This document shows, in pieces, positions 32,984-42,700 of a DNA stretch of 64,000 nucleotides (positions within the stretch are counted from its first letter, which is position 1; every line of letters starts with the position of its first letter). The position numbers were made by a program, and so were the translations under genes. The notes beneath the pieces were generated by a model. It made no database searches. It saw nothing but the letters and a program-made list of their open reading frames with translations, and had not been told where the DNA came from. Source of the DNA: Niastella sp. OAS944 (lineage in GTDB: Bacteria; Bacteroidota; Bacteroidia; Chitinophagales; Chitinophagaceae); assembly GCA_024809215.1 (NCBI GenBank), contig JANUBW010000002.1, positions 372,001-436,000 of the forward strand, given 5' to 3'.

Positions 32984-33469
32984 GCAAATGCTATGGGGTA
33001 GTAAGCCCCTATATCAAATTAAAAAGCAGCTATAATGTCCTGCCAGGACGAACCTTCAGGCATTTTGGTATCAATATGTCTCGCAGGTATTACCATAGCA
33101 GAGCATCGTAATAAACCAAATACAAATAGCCAAACTCGGTTTGGACCAGAAATATTCTTTCCACTGGATAATTATTAACCAGAAATAGCCCATTATACGC
33201 ACCAGGGCGTTAGTAGGTGTGGCCCACTGATATCTATCGGTGGGCTTTTGAATAGGTACCTCATTATAAGTATGCTAAGATGCCTACTGAAAGGGACCAG
33301 TGGTTTAATGGTTTATATATTTCTTTGTGGGTAAATAGGAAATCTCTCCAACTAAAGCGGGTAATCGTATTCAGTACATGGTAGGATTAAAAACGGCAAA
33401 ACGATGCCAAAGGACGAATAGCAAAGGAGCTCTTATGATTGGCAAAAGCAGCTTATAAAATGAGAAAGT
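32984..33469. other. gene-free interval
   Basis: No supported gene lies here; the longest small frame (47 codons from 33034) has no coding character. The only clear structure is the terminator-like hairpin at 33222-33249. Confidence 0.5.
33222..33249 (+). terminator. rho-independent terminator (twin hairpin)
   Basis: GCCCACTGAT (33222-33231) pairs with ATCGGTGGGC (33236-33245; one T-G wobble), followed by TTTT. It shares its stem sequence with the hairpin at 32266-32287. Confidence 0.75.
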
Positions 33470-34111
33470 TTATATAGTTTTAATAATATCGTCATTATTC
33501 CTAAAAGCATCTAATTGACATACCGATTTGCTAAAAGGGGTACCATAAATTGAGGCCAATTTCACCCGATATTCATATAGGTCATTCGAAGATTTAGCCA
33601 GGTCAATCGCTGTTTTGATTATCTTCCTCACATCATCATGACATTCTTCAGTTAAAAGTTGAAAGTGTTTATATCTCCTTATTCCAGGCCATATATATTC
33701 ATTTATTCCGTCTAGGGTTGAATAGATTTCTTTAGGTAAGCTTCCGTAAATATCCCGAACAGTATAGGCGGCAAATAACATGGGTCGACTTTTAGAATTC
33801 ATATCCCAGCCATTTAACCTCCTCCACTGTCGATAAATCTCTTCAGGAAATGTTAACTGCCACTCTCTCTGTTTTGCGTTGAAAAATTTTTTAAACTTTA
33901 AGTGGGCTTCAAGTAGTTCTTTCCAAGAAGTTTCATCGCCATTTAAAAGCCGGAATTTTTCATTAGCGCGGTCTAATTGATAGTCCGAATACTGTTTTAA
34001 AACCTCTTCTTCTGCACCCTTAATTAGTAAACTCGGTAATGAATACCTGTCATCAACTTTACCAGTCTGATTCGTGTCTATTATTGGCTGGATCTTTTTT
34101 TTCTTTGCCAT
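33470..34111 (-). CDS. P63C-domain protein, 213 aa
   Basis: The C-terminal 130 residues match the P63C pattern: FPEEIYRQWRRLNGWD, a TVRDIYGSLPKEIYSTL segment, RRYKHFQLLTEE and a final helix with IKTAIDLAKSS. P63C domains are found in phage and mobile-element proteins of unknown biochemical role. The N-terminal 60 residues are basic and helical. The gene follows the XRE/IrrE regulator after 5 bases, so the two form a pair and perhaps a toxin/regulator module (inference). Confidence 0.75.
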   Translation of the reverse strand: MAKKKKIQPIIDTNQTGKVDDRYSLPSLLIKGAEEEVLKQYSDYQLDRANEKFRLLNGDETSWKELLEAHLKFKKFFNAKQREWQLTFPEEIYRQWRRLNGWDMNSKSRPMLFAAYTVRDIYGSLPKEIYSTLDGINEYIWPGIRRYKHFQLLTEECHDDVRKIIKTAIDLAKSSNDLYEYRVKLASIYGTPFSKSVCQLDAFRNNDDIIKTI

Positions 34112-34116
34112 TGTTT

Positions 34117-35325
34117 TTAATAATTAAATATATTTTTTAAATATCTAGCATGCTCTTTCACAGGTTGTAGGTTTTCCCACGGATTTCTTAGCTTTCCCAA
34201 TAAAACCTCCATTTCATTTTTTGGATTAAAACTGTTTGCCAGTGCCCATGCCCATCTATGTGTTTTTCCAAGATCAAAGGCATTAAATACATATGCAAAA
34301 CTTGGATGTACATGGTTGTCTGTTGTGAACTTTTCTACAAAAGCAGGATTATTATTCAAATAAGGTTTTAGAAATTTTGTTTTCTCTTTTGAAAAGAGAT
34401 ATTCTCTTGCAAAACTGTCAGCTTCATCTTCCTTTGCCTTAACAGATAATTCATTTTCGTCGTCATCTGATAAATGATAGCCATTCACTTTAATCTCTTC
34501 CCAATCAAACAATACGTGAAACAGCTCATGGATTAAGGCAAAAAATAGAGTAGGATAAAAACCTCTGTAATTGGTTAGGACCACACAAGGTTTATCATAA
34601 ACAGCGAAGGTTGCACCACGTAAATGTAAGGCAGGAAGGGCCTCTTGATAAATTACCGTTACTCCCATCTTAAATAAATCTTTTATTACAGAAGGCAATC
34701 CAAATTCAATATTTGTACAATGCCATCTTATCTTAGGGAAATACTCGACTAATTCTTTCCTATCATAGTCATGTTCATTATGAATCTCCTCGAATGTTTC
34801 CTTTGCGAAAGCAATCCACTGAGAACGGTTATTTTCAGTTTTAGGCTTACGTTTTCCGGCAGAAAAAGCTACGTCACCTGATGGCTTTTGATAGTCTAAA
34901 ATGCTCCTTAAGCCCAAGGCTTTAGTTAGTTTTGTGTTTATCTCATTGAAATCTGTTATGCTTTTTATGAATTTAGCTTTTTTTAAAGCAGCTAGATCAA
35001 AGTTCTCTTTAATAAATTTAATTTCTTCAGGAGAAATTATGGATTGCTCTGGAAAATTCTTTTCCAATGTGTTGATATAAAGTCTTGCTACTTCAGAAGT
35101 AGATAACTGCAGAAAATTGGCAATCTTTATCAGATTCGTAAAGTCGGCAATTTTTTTAGTGCCATGTATAATGTTAATCATTGCACGATAGTCAATATCC
35201 AATATTTCCGAAGCGGTAGTGGTTGAAATTTTTAACTCTGTTAACCGTTTCTCAAATACGTCTTTTAGGGTATCTGGACTAAATAGATCAAGAATTAGGT
35301 TATCTATATTAAAATCATTCTTCAT
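34117..35325 (-). CDS. XRE regulator fused to an ImmA/IrrE-type metallopeptidase
   Basis: ATG 35325 is chosen. Residues 20-90 hold a Cro/C1-type HTH of the HigA kind (LKISTTTASEILDIDYRAMI, KIADFTNLIKIANFL). Residues 200-330 form an IrrE-like peptidase with the zinc motif HELFH near residue 264 and a downstream acidic stretch EDEADSFAREYLF that supplies the third ligand. Members of this group cleave or inactivate repressors and often partner with toxins or mobile-element switches. Two 17-base repeats lie just upstream (35338-35354 and 35404-35420), probable operators. It is divergent from the NUDIX-helicase unit, which it may also control. Confidence 0.85.
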   Translation of the reverse strand: MKNDFNIDNLILDLFSPDTLKDVFEKRLTELKISTTTASEILDIDYRAMINIIHGTKKIADFTNLIKIANFLQLSTSEVARLYINTLEKNFPEQSIISPEEIKFIKENFDLAALKKAKFIKSITDFNEINTKLTKALGLRSILDYQKPSGDVAFSAGKRKPKTENNRSQWIAFAKETFEEIHNEHDYDRKELVEYFPKIRWHCTNIEFGLPSVIKDLFKMGVTVIYQEALPALHLRGATFAVYDKPCVVLTNYRGFYPTLFFALIHELFHVLFDWEEIKVNGYHLSDDDENELSVKAKEDEADSFAREYLFSKEKTKFLKPYLNNNPAFVEKFTTDNHVHPSFAYVFNAFDLGKTHRWAWALANSFNPKNEMEVLLGKLRNPWENLQPVKEHARYLKNIFNY

Positions 35326-35337
35326 AACAATATTATC

Positions 35338-35420
35338 GCAAAGATGCAATGCGTAAATTTATTTAAAATTTTATGAAAATCACTCATTTATTACAAAAAA
35401 ATAGCAAAGTTGCAATGCGT
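35338..35420 (-). promoter_or_regulatory. duplicated 17-base operator/promoter repeats
   Basis: GCAAAGATGCAATGCGT (35338-35354) and GCAAAGTTGCAATGCGT (35404-35420) differ at one base and are 66 bases apart. Read on the minus strand each contains CTTTG in a CAnCTTTG or CATCTTTG context close to the -7 consensus TAnnTTTG. They lie directly upstream of the XRE/IrrE gene and probably bind its product. Confidence 0.55.
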
Positions 35421-35653
35421 GTGGAAATTTGAGCGTCCTTATAATCCTAAATCGTAATGCTTTGATTATCAATATAAACCTACTTCTTGACTTGTAAGGA
35501 GTTTTCCATTTTTCTAATTTCTCGCCAATTACCATTAAGGTCAAGTGCTTTAAAGCGCTGAATATCAAACCTAAAATGGGATTATCTTGTGAATAATTAT
35601 TATACTATGTCACTTCTCTTATTTTTACTTTTAGAAAAAAGTAGCAAGGTATT

Positions 35654-36046
35654 ATGAAACACTACACCGTAGTAGCAGCGATAATTAAACATGAAGATAG
35701 GTTCCTATGTATGCAACGGAATTCCAGTAAACATGCTTACCTATCTTATAAATATGAATTTCCAGGTGGCAAGGTTGAACCTGGCGAGTCTAATGAAGCT
35801 GCCTTGGTAAGAGAAATTAAAGAAGAGCTTGATTTAGATATTTCACTGGAGAAGCAATATTTAACTGTTGAGCATGAATACCCGGATTTTAAATTGACAA
35901 TGCATAGCTTCTTATGTAATTCTGCTACAACTGAATTCAACCTCAAAGAACATGTCGCCTTTCAATGGCTTAATAAAACCGAATTAAAATCACTTGATTG
36001 GGCGGCTGCGGACATTCCTATCGTTGATAAATTAATGACAGCCTAA
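35654..36046 (+). CDS. NUDIX hydrolase (MutT/8-oxo-dGTPase-like)
   Basis: A 130-residue NUDIX protein. The Nudix box GGKVEPGESNEAALVREIKE falls at residues 38-57, continued by EL, with the catalytic REIKEEL. The surrounding segments (VVAAIIKHEDRFLCMQR, YEFPGGK) are those of MutT-like pyrophosphatases acting on (d)NTP substrates. It precedes the PLD-helicase gene by 9 bases in the same operon. NUDIX plus this helicase family occur together in many bacteria, so the pairing is likely functional, perhaps in defence or repair. Confidence 0.9.
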   Translation: MKHYTVVAAIIKHEDRFLCMQRNSSKHAYLSYKYEFPGGKVEPGESNEAALVREIKEELDLDISLEKQYLTVEHEYPDFKLTMHSFLCNSATTEFNLKEHVAFQWLNKTELKSLDWAAADIPIVDKLMTA

Positions 36047-36055
36047 CTGCCTTGA

Positions 36056-38917
36056 ATGAATTTATTTTATAATGATTTAGCAGAAAGTATTAAAACGGGC
36101 TTTCTGGATCAACATATCCCTTGTAAAAAGGAGCATCTACCACAATTGCTTGTTAATGCCGATGGAAAAAAGGTTTTAACAACCATACTTAAAGAATTAA
36201 GTGAGTGCCAAGAATTTTGGTTTTCTGTCGCCTTTGTAACCAAAGGAGGCGTGGCAACCATCATAAATACGCTTAAAGAGCTTGAAGCACGAGGAATTAC
36301 GGGCAAAATATTAGCTTCCCAATATCAATACTTTACCGAACCAGAAGCATTAAAAACGCTTTTGCAACTTACCAATATTCAATTGAAGATGGCCGTAATA
36401 GGTGATTTTCATGCCAAGGGGTATCTTTTCAAAAAGAAAGACGGCTATAGTCTTATAATTGGCAGCAGCAACCTTACCGATAAAGCTTTGAGTGTAAACA
36501 AAGAATTGAATATAAAAATTTCCGCTACTGAAAATAGTGACATTATACACAATGCACTGGTTGAATTTAATAGAGAATTTAAGAATGCGCAATTAGTTAA
36601 CGCCAAATTTATTCAAGATTATGAAATCAAATATAAAGAACAAAAGACCCGCAGGAACAATCATACTGTTGCACACGAGACCATGCAATTGTTGGGTATA
36701 AAGCCCAATAAGATGCAGACAGAAGCCTTAGCCAATTTAAAACTGCTGAGAGCGCAAAATAAAGAAAAAGCATTACTTATCTCGGCTACAGCAACAGGAA
36801 AAACATATTTGTCGGCATTTGATGTTAAGGAGACTTGCGCTAAAAGATGCTTGTTCATTGTGCATAGAGCGAACATCGCAGAAGCTGCTATGGAAAGCTT
36901 TATACGAATATTCGGTAACACGAAAACAATGGGCATGTTTTCTGGAGAAAGAAAAGAAACAACTGCCGATTTCCTGTTCTGCACGGTTCAAACAATATCT
37001 AAAGAAACCAACTTACTTGAGTTTAATAAAGACGCTTTTGATTATATAATCATTGATGAAACGCATCGCTCAGGTGCAGAATCGTATCAGAAAATTTTAA
37101 ATTATTTCAAGCCTAAGTTTTTATTGGGTATGACGGCTACTCCTGAGAGAACCGATGGCTTTGACATATTTAAGCAATTCAATCACGACATTGCCTATGA
37201 AATTCGATTACAAAGAGCGCTAGAGGAAGATATGTTGTGTTCTTTTCATTACTATGGCATTACCGATGTTATAGTTGAGGAAAGATCATTAAAAGAGGAT
37301 GTGGCTTTCGACTTATTGGTATCTGATGAGCGCGTGAATAAAGTTATTGAAAAAGCGATCCTTTATGGCTGCGATAATGGATGCGTTAGAGGGTTAATAT
37401 TCTGCAGCTCCATTAAAGAAAGCAAAGCATTATCCGAAGCATTCAATAAAAAGGGCTACAGAACCGTTGCATTAAGCGGAGAAGACAGCGAAGAAAAAAG
37501 AGCAGCGGCTATTACACGTCTAGAAAGTAATAATGAAAGTGAAAAATTAGATTATATATTTACTGTAGATATCTTTAATGAAGGCATTGATATTCCTAAA
37601 GTAAATCAAATAATCCTCCTCCGCCCTACTGTATCAGCCATCATTTTCGTACAGCAATTAGGGAGAGGATTACGTAAAGCAGATGACAAGGCTTATTTAA
37701 CCGTCATTGATTTTATTGGAAATTATAGCAATAACTATATGGTTCCAATCGCCTTGTTTGGTGACACTACGTACAATAAAGATACCCTTCGGAAATTAAT
37801 GAAAGGAGGCAGCAGTTTAATTCCAGGCGCCTCAACAGTTAATTTTGATAAAATAGCTCGCGAAAGAATTTTTAAAGCTATAGATACGGCCAATTTAAGC
37901 TTAAGAAGAGATCTTATCAAAGACTATCATTTATTGAAATATAAAATTGGTAAGATACCGATGATGGTAGATTTTATCGAACATGGATCACGCGATCCGT
38001 TTCAGTATGTAGACTATTCCAAGTCTTACTTCAATTTTATTTCGGAACAGGAGAATAGCTTATTAGGCAAGTTATCATTATTGGAAATAAAATTGATAGA
38101 ACTTATTTCTTTAAATATTGCTGACGCAAAGCGAATTGAAGAAGTTATTCTTTTAAAAGAAATCATCACCAATGGGTCAGTAAGAACATCTACATTCAAA
38201 GAAATATTCTTTAATAAATACGGCGTTCAGGTTAGTGACGCCACAATAGCTTCCTGTATTACTAATATCAATTTCGAATTTGTTAACACACCCCAGAAAG
38301 TTGTTTATGTAGAGAATGACATATTCCGCTTTCACGATCAGATTTTAGCGCTGTTAAAGAATGACTGTTTTAGTCGATTCCTTAACGATGCCTTAGATTA
38401 TGCGCAGATCCAATACGATCAGCATTTTGATAAAAAGAAATACATTGATGGGTTTATCCTATATCATAAATATTCGAGAAAAGACGTTTGTAGAATTTTA
38501 AATTACGAGAAGGATGAGCATACAACAATGTATGGCTATAAAATCAAGAATGACGCCTGTCCCATTTTCGTAAACTACCACAAGGAAGAAGATATAGTAA
38601 GTACCACCAAATATGAAGATGGCTTTATAAATAACTATGAATTCCGATGGATGTCTAGGTCTCGTAGGACATTAGAAAGTAAAGAAATCATCCAAATTCA
38701 AAATTACAAAGATGGCTTACGACTGTCTCTCTTTGTTAAAAAGGGCAACGACGAGGGATCAGATTTTTATTATATGGGCGAAGTAACTCCAATGAATTTT
38801 TCCCAAAGCACAATACTTGATGACAAAGGACAATCAGTACCCATTGTTCAGGTTATATTTTCGATGAACCACCCTGTTGAGGGAGCTATTTATGAGTATT
38901 TAGTCAATCCGTTTTAG
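36056..38917 (+). CDS. PLD-nuclease/SF2-helicase fusion with DUF3427-like C-terminus
   Basis: A 953-residue protein. Residues 40-170 form an HKD/PLD-type nuclease domain with H119, K121 and GSSN (136-139). The helicase part follows: Walker A in ATATGKT (244-250), DETH (334-337), MTATPERTDG, and motif VI in QQLGRGLRKAD. The C-terminal 350 residues match in outline the DUF3427 region of COG1061-type helicases (EDIVSTTKYEDGFINNYEF, RTLESKEIIQIQNY). PLD-helicase fusions are common in defence islands and would process foreign or damaged DNA, but a specific system was not recognised. It is co-transcribed with the NUDIX gene. Confidence 0.85.
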   Translation: MNLFYNDLAESIKTGFLDQHIPCKKEHLPQLLVNADGKKVLTTILKELSECQEFWFSVAFVTKGGVATIINTLKELEARGITGKILASQYQYFTEPEALKTLLQLTNIQLKMAVIGDFHAKGYLFKKKDGYSLIIGSSNLTDKALSVNKELNIKISATENSDIIHNALVEFNREFKNAQLVNAKFIQDYEIKYKEQKTRRNNHTVAHETMQLLGIKPNKMQTEALANLKLLRAQNKEKALLISATATGKTYLSAFDVKETCAKRCLFIVHRANIAEAAMESFIRIFGNTKTMGMFSGERKETTADFLFCTVQTISKETNLLEFNKDAFDYIIIDETHRSGAESYQKILNYFKPKFLLGMTATPERTDGFDIFKQFNHDIAYEIRLQRALEEDMLCSFHYYGITDVIVEERSLKEDVAFDLLVSDERVNKVIEKAILYGCDNGCVRGLIFCSSIKESKALSEAFNKKGYRTVALSGEDSEEKRAAAITRLESNNESEKLDYIFTVDIFNEGIDIPKVNQIILLRPTVSAIIFVQQLGRGLRKADDKAYLTVIDFIGNYSNNYMVPIALFGDTTYNKDTLRKLMKGGSSLIPGASTVNFDKIARERIFKAIDTANLSLRRDLIKDYHLLKYKIGKIPMMVDFIEHGSRDPFQYVDYSKSYFNFISEQENSLLGKLSLLEIKLIELISLNIADAKRIEEVILLKEIITNGSVRTSTFKEIFFNKYGVQVSDATIASCITNINFEFVNTPQKVVYVENDIFRFHDQILALLKNDCFSRFLNDALDYAQIQYDQHFDKKKYIDGFILYHKYSRKDVCRILNYEKDEHTTMYGYKIKNDACPIFVNYHKEEDIVSTTKYEDGFINNYEFRWMSRSRRTLESKEIIQIQNYKDGLRLSLFVKKGNDEGSDFYYMGEVTPMNFSQSTILDDKGQSVPIVQVIFSMNHPVEGAIYEYLVNPF

Positions 38918-38982
38918 ATAAATGTATATATACGCCGTATAAAAATGTTTGCTATAGCCATTAGTTAATCAAAAATTAAAAA

Positions 38983-39675
38983 ATGTCACGAGAAGAACTA
39001 GAATTAGGTTTGCCTGAAATTGGAAATAAGCTATTTGTAGAAAAGGACGGCCTTGATTATGATTATGCATCAATTAATAGAACAAGGGGATTAAATAATC
39101 ATCATTCAGAATTTTTAATAATTGAGGGGTATAGAGAATCAACAAAAGATTTGTTAACAAATTTAATGAACGATAAAGATATAGATTGGCTGAAGATTGA
39201 CAGTAAAATTTATCCAATTCTATTTCTTTTTAGGCATTATCTCGAAGCTATTCTTAAAAGTACTATTCGTTATTATAATATTTTGAATAATAATTCATAT
39301 TCTGATGAAGTTGGGTACGTAAGTACTCATTCTTTGCTTAATCTTTGGAATGAACTGAAGCCATTTTTGGAAAAAAACATTGAATACTACGAAGGGAATA
39401 GCAGGCAGGAGTACTTAAATACAAACAAAGCTGTTGAATCGGTTATTACTGAAATAGAAAATTTAGACAAAAGCTCTTTTGGATTTAGATATCCCTTCGT
39501 TGGAGCAAAAAAAATAAACGACCCAGTTAAATATTCTACGCCTTCATTTACTATTGACTTAAGCAATCTAAAGGAAATTATAATTAAAATGACGAACTAT
39601 TTTGAAGGTGTTCATGATGAAGCCATACGTTTTCTAGATGAAAAACAAAGCAATGACTATTATAACGACCTGTAG
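38983..39675 (+). CDS. HEPN-like helical protein, 230 aa
   Basis: The central segment ILFLFRHYLEAILKSTIRYY, then THSLLNLWNELKPFLE, is a pattern seen in HEPN-like helical proteins of defence loci. SSFGFRYPFVG follows near residue 165. A canonical RxxxxH catalytic motif was not identified, so nuclease activity is uncertain. It lies between the PLD-helicase and the NACHT-type gene in the same direction, 65 bases after the former and 92 before the latter. It may belong to either unit. Confidence 0.5.
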   Translation: MSREELELGLPEIGNKLFVEKDGLDYDYASINRTRGLNNHHSEFLIIEGYRESTKDLLTNLMNDKDIDWLKIDSKIYPILFLFRHYLEAILKSTIRYYNILNNNSYSDEVGYVSTHSLLNLWNELKPFLEKNIEYYEGNSRQEYLNTNKAVESVITEIENLDKSSFGFRYPFVGAKKINDPVKYSTPSFTIDLSNLKEIIIKMTNYFEGVHDEAIRFLDEKQSNDYYNDL

Positions 39676-39767
39676 AAAGACTGACGAACGTTCAAGGTGT
39701 ATACACTAAAATTTATTTAATTGGCATCCAAAATAGTAATAGTAGTTTAAATTAATATTAAAAGCCA

Positions 39768-42700
39768 TTGCAAAACTACATAGAACTTAATAGAACATTC
39801 TATCAACTACCGTCTGATTATGGTCAAGGTGCTAAAACTGACGATATTGATATAAAGGAACGCCTCGATTTCCGTATAGGAAATACGATAGCTTGGGATG
39901 GTTTACTAAAAGAATACAGGGTCATTCTGTTAGCCGAAGCCGGTGCTGGAAAAACCCAGGAAATCCGTCACATAACGCAGAAATTAATAGCTGACAGTAA
40001 ATTTGCCTTTTTCTTACGCCTTGAACACATCACCGCCGATTTTGATACAGCATTTGAAGAAGGTTCATTTCAGGAATTTAAAAATTGGCTCCACTCAAAT
40101 GAGGAGGGCTGGATTTTTCTTGATTCAGTTGATGAAGCACGGCTAAAAAACATTAAAGATTTTGAGAGTGCAATCAAAAAACTTTCTTCTCAAATTTCTC
40201 CTGCTTTACAACGTGCACATATTCTCATAACCTCAAGAGTAACTGCATGGAGACCTAATACCGATTTATCGACGTGCAATCTTCGATTTCCATTTTTACA
40301 ACTAAATGAACAGGAAGTATCAGATAGTAATGACGGTATGCTAAAGTCTTCAGTAAAACGGCAAAGCATTACAAAAAAGCATAAAGAAGTAGAAACTGAC
40401 AATATCCCAGGATTTAAAATATATTCTTTAACTGACTTATCGCGTGATCAAATTTGCCGTTTCGCAAGAGCTAAAAATATTATAGACGATATCAAATTTT
40501 TAGAAGAAATTGAAAGGCAAGATGCATGGGCGTTTACTACTCGGCCGCAAGACTTGGAGGAGATTATAGAATTTTGGACAGATCAAAAAAGGATCGGAAC
40601 GCGTTTAGAGTTAATGAAGCATAGTGTTGCGAGAAGGATTAAAGAAAGAGACGAGGATAGAGCAGAGTCTAATCCACTTTCTTTAGAAAAAGCTCGAGAA
40701 GGAGTATTGTTACTTGCTGCGGCATGTACATTGCTTCACAAATCTACAATAAGAGTTCCTGATGGCGCAAATAACTCAAAGGGGATTGATGCGAAATCCA
40801 TATTATCAGGCTGGAATGATAAAGAATGTCAAATCTTGTTAAGTCGTCCAATATTTGATGAGGCAATATATGGGTCTGTTCGTTTCCATCATAGATCGGT
40901 AAGAGAATATCTTACCGCCGAATGGCTGTTTGAATTACTTAAAAAAGCAGGATCTCGTCAGAAAATCGAGGATTTACTTTTTAGAAATCAATATGGGATG
41001 CAGGTAGTAATACCATCAATGAAACCAGTATTGTCTTGGTTGGTCTTGTTTGATGACAAGATCATGCAAAAAGTTTATAATATTGAGCCAGAAATAATTC
41101 TAGAAGGCGGAGATCCTAGTAAACTTCCTCTTGAAACAAGAAAAGATATACTTCAAACAATTTGCGAGAAAATTTCTTTAGGCACTTCTAGTAAGGAGAT
41201 TGGAGACCATTCAGCAGTTCAACGCTTTGCGTCCGAAGAGCTTAGTGATGAAATCAAAAAGCTAATGTGCCGATTTAAAACCAACAATAACGTACTTTCA
41301 TATTTGTTACGCATGATCTGGCAGGGACGCATAAAAGAAGCGCTTCCCGAATCAAAATCGCTTGCATTAAATCCCCTAACGGAAAAATATAATAGAACTG
41401 CAGCAATTAGGGCTACAAAAGAAATTGGCGCAAATGAAGATTTTTCTGATATTTTAAAATCTTTTGGTTCTGAAAAAAGCAAACACGATCGAAGAGTATT
41501 GGCCGAGATAATCGCTTTAATAGATTCTACCGAAGAAATGGTAACATGGATATTTGAAGCAATAGAAAATACTCAAGATAAGAAAAGGCATGAGCATGAT
41601 GGCCTTAGTCAGACCCTTTTAAACTTTGTAGAGCGTTCAGAATTAGAGGTAATTCCTACATTAATAAAAGGTATAGATAAATTATTACAACAAAAACCTT
41701 TTATTGAAAGAAGATACTGCGAAATTTCTGAGAAGTTTGGTTGGTTAATGCCAATCGGTTTAAAAGCTGTCGAAAAGCTAATTATTAATCGACATCCATT
41801 TTCATTAAGCGAAGAAAGTCTTTTTATTTTTACTCTCTTTCCCGCTTTTCAAGATTATAGAGATTTTGAAAATAGTTTTATTAACCAAGATATTTCTATC
41901 TTGATTACAGAATGGAATGAATTAAATCACAGGCTATTCTGGAAAAGTATCGAAGAAACTAGAAAAGTCTTATATCAAAAAAACGAAGAGCCATTAATTA
42001 ACTACTGGCAAATTTTTATTCGTGGCAGCTATTGGAAATTTAGCATAAAAGACATTAATACAATTATAAATGACATAACGATACGCGATTTTTTAGATGA
42101 CAAACTCGTTGCATTATCGTTAGCATTTCAGCTTTATAAAGAAAATGACAGACCGAAGAAATACCTAGCTAAATTAAAAAAAGCTACATTAAATAATGAG
42201 GCATTAGAAAAAAGACTTAAAGAGCTTCTTCATCCTCCTGCACAATCTCCTGCAATGAAAAGATTGAGACAGCAGCAAGCTCAATGGGATCGACGTGATA
42301 ACAAGCTTAGAAGAAGACAAGAAGAAGATCACATAAAATCTACAGAATGGCTTCGTGCAAATTATCAGGAACTACGAAATAATGGTTTGGAAAAAGGCCT
42401 TGTGTCTAATTCTCAGCGTTACGTATATGAACGAATGAGGGACTATAATGAAAATTCATCAAAGTGGACTAATGGTAATTGGCAATCTCTAATCAAAGAA
42501 TATGGAGTGGAAGTAGCCACCGCATTTCACGACGGCTTACTAGCTTTCTGGCGAAATTATACTCCATATCTTCGTTCTGAAAAAGTCGAAAAAAACAAAA
42601 TCCCATTTGCTGTATTATTTGGGTTATCAGGTTTGGAAGTCGAATCATTGGAAACGAAAGGCTGGCCGAGCAATTTAAACGATAAAGAAGCTGAATTAGC

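Noticed and set aside
33034-33177. 47-codon plus-strand frame in the gene-free interval
   Set aside because: The composition is not coding-like, and no start signal or neighbouring coupling is visible.
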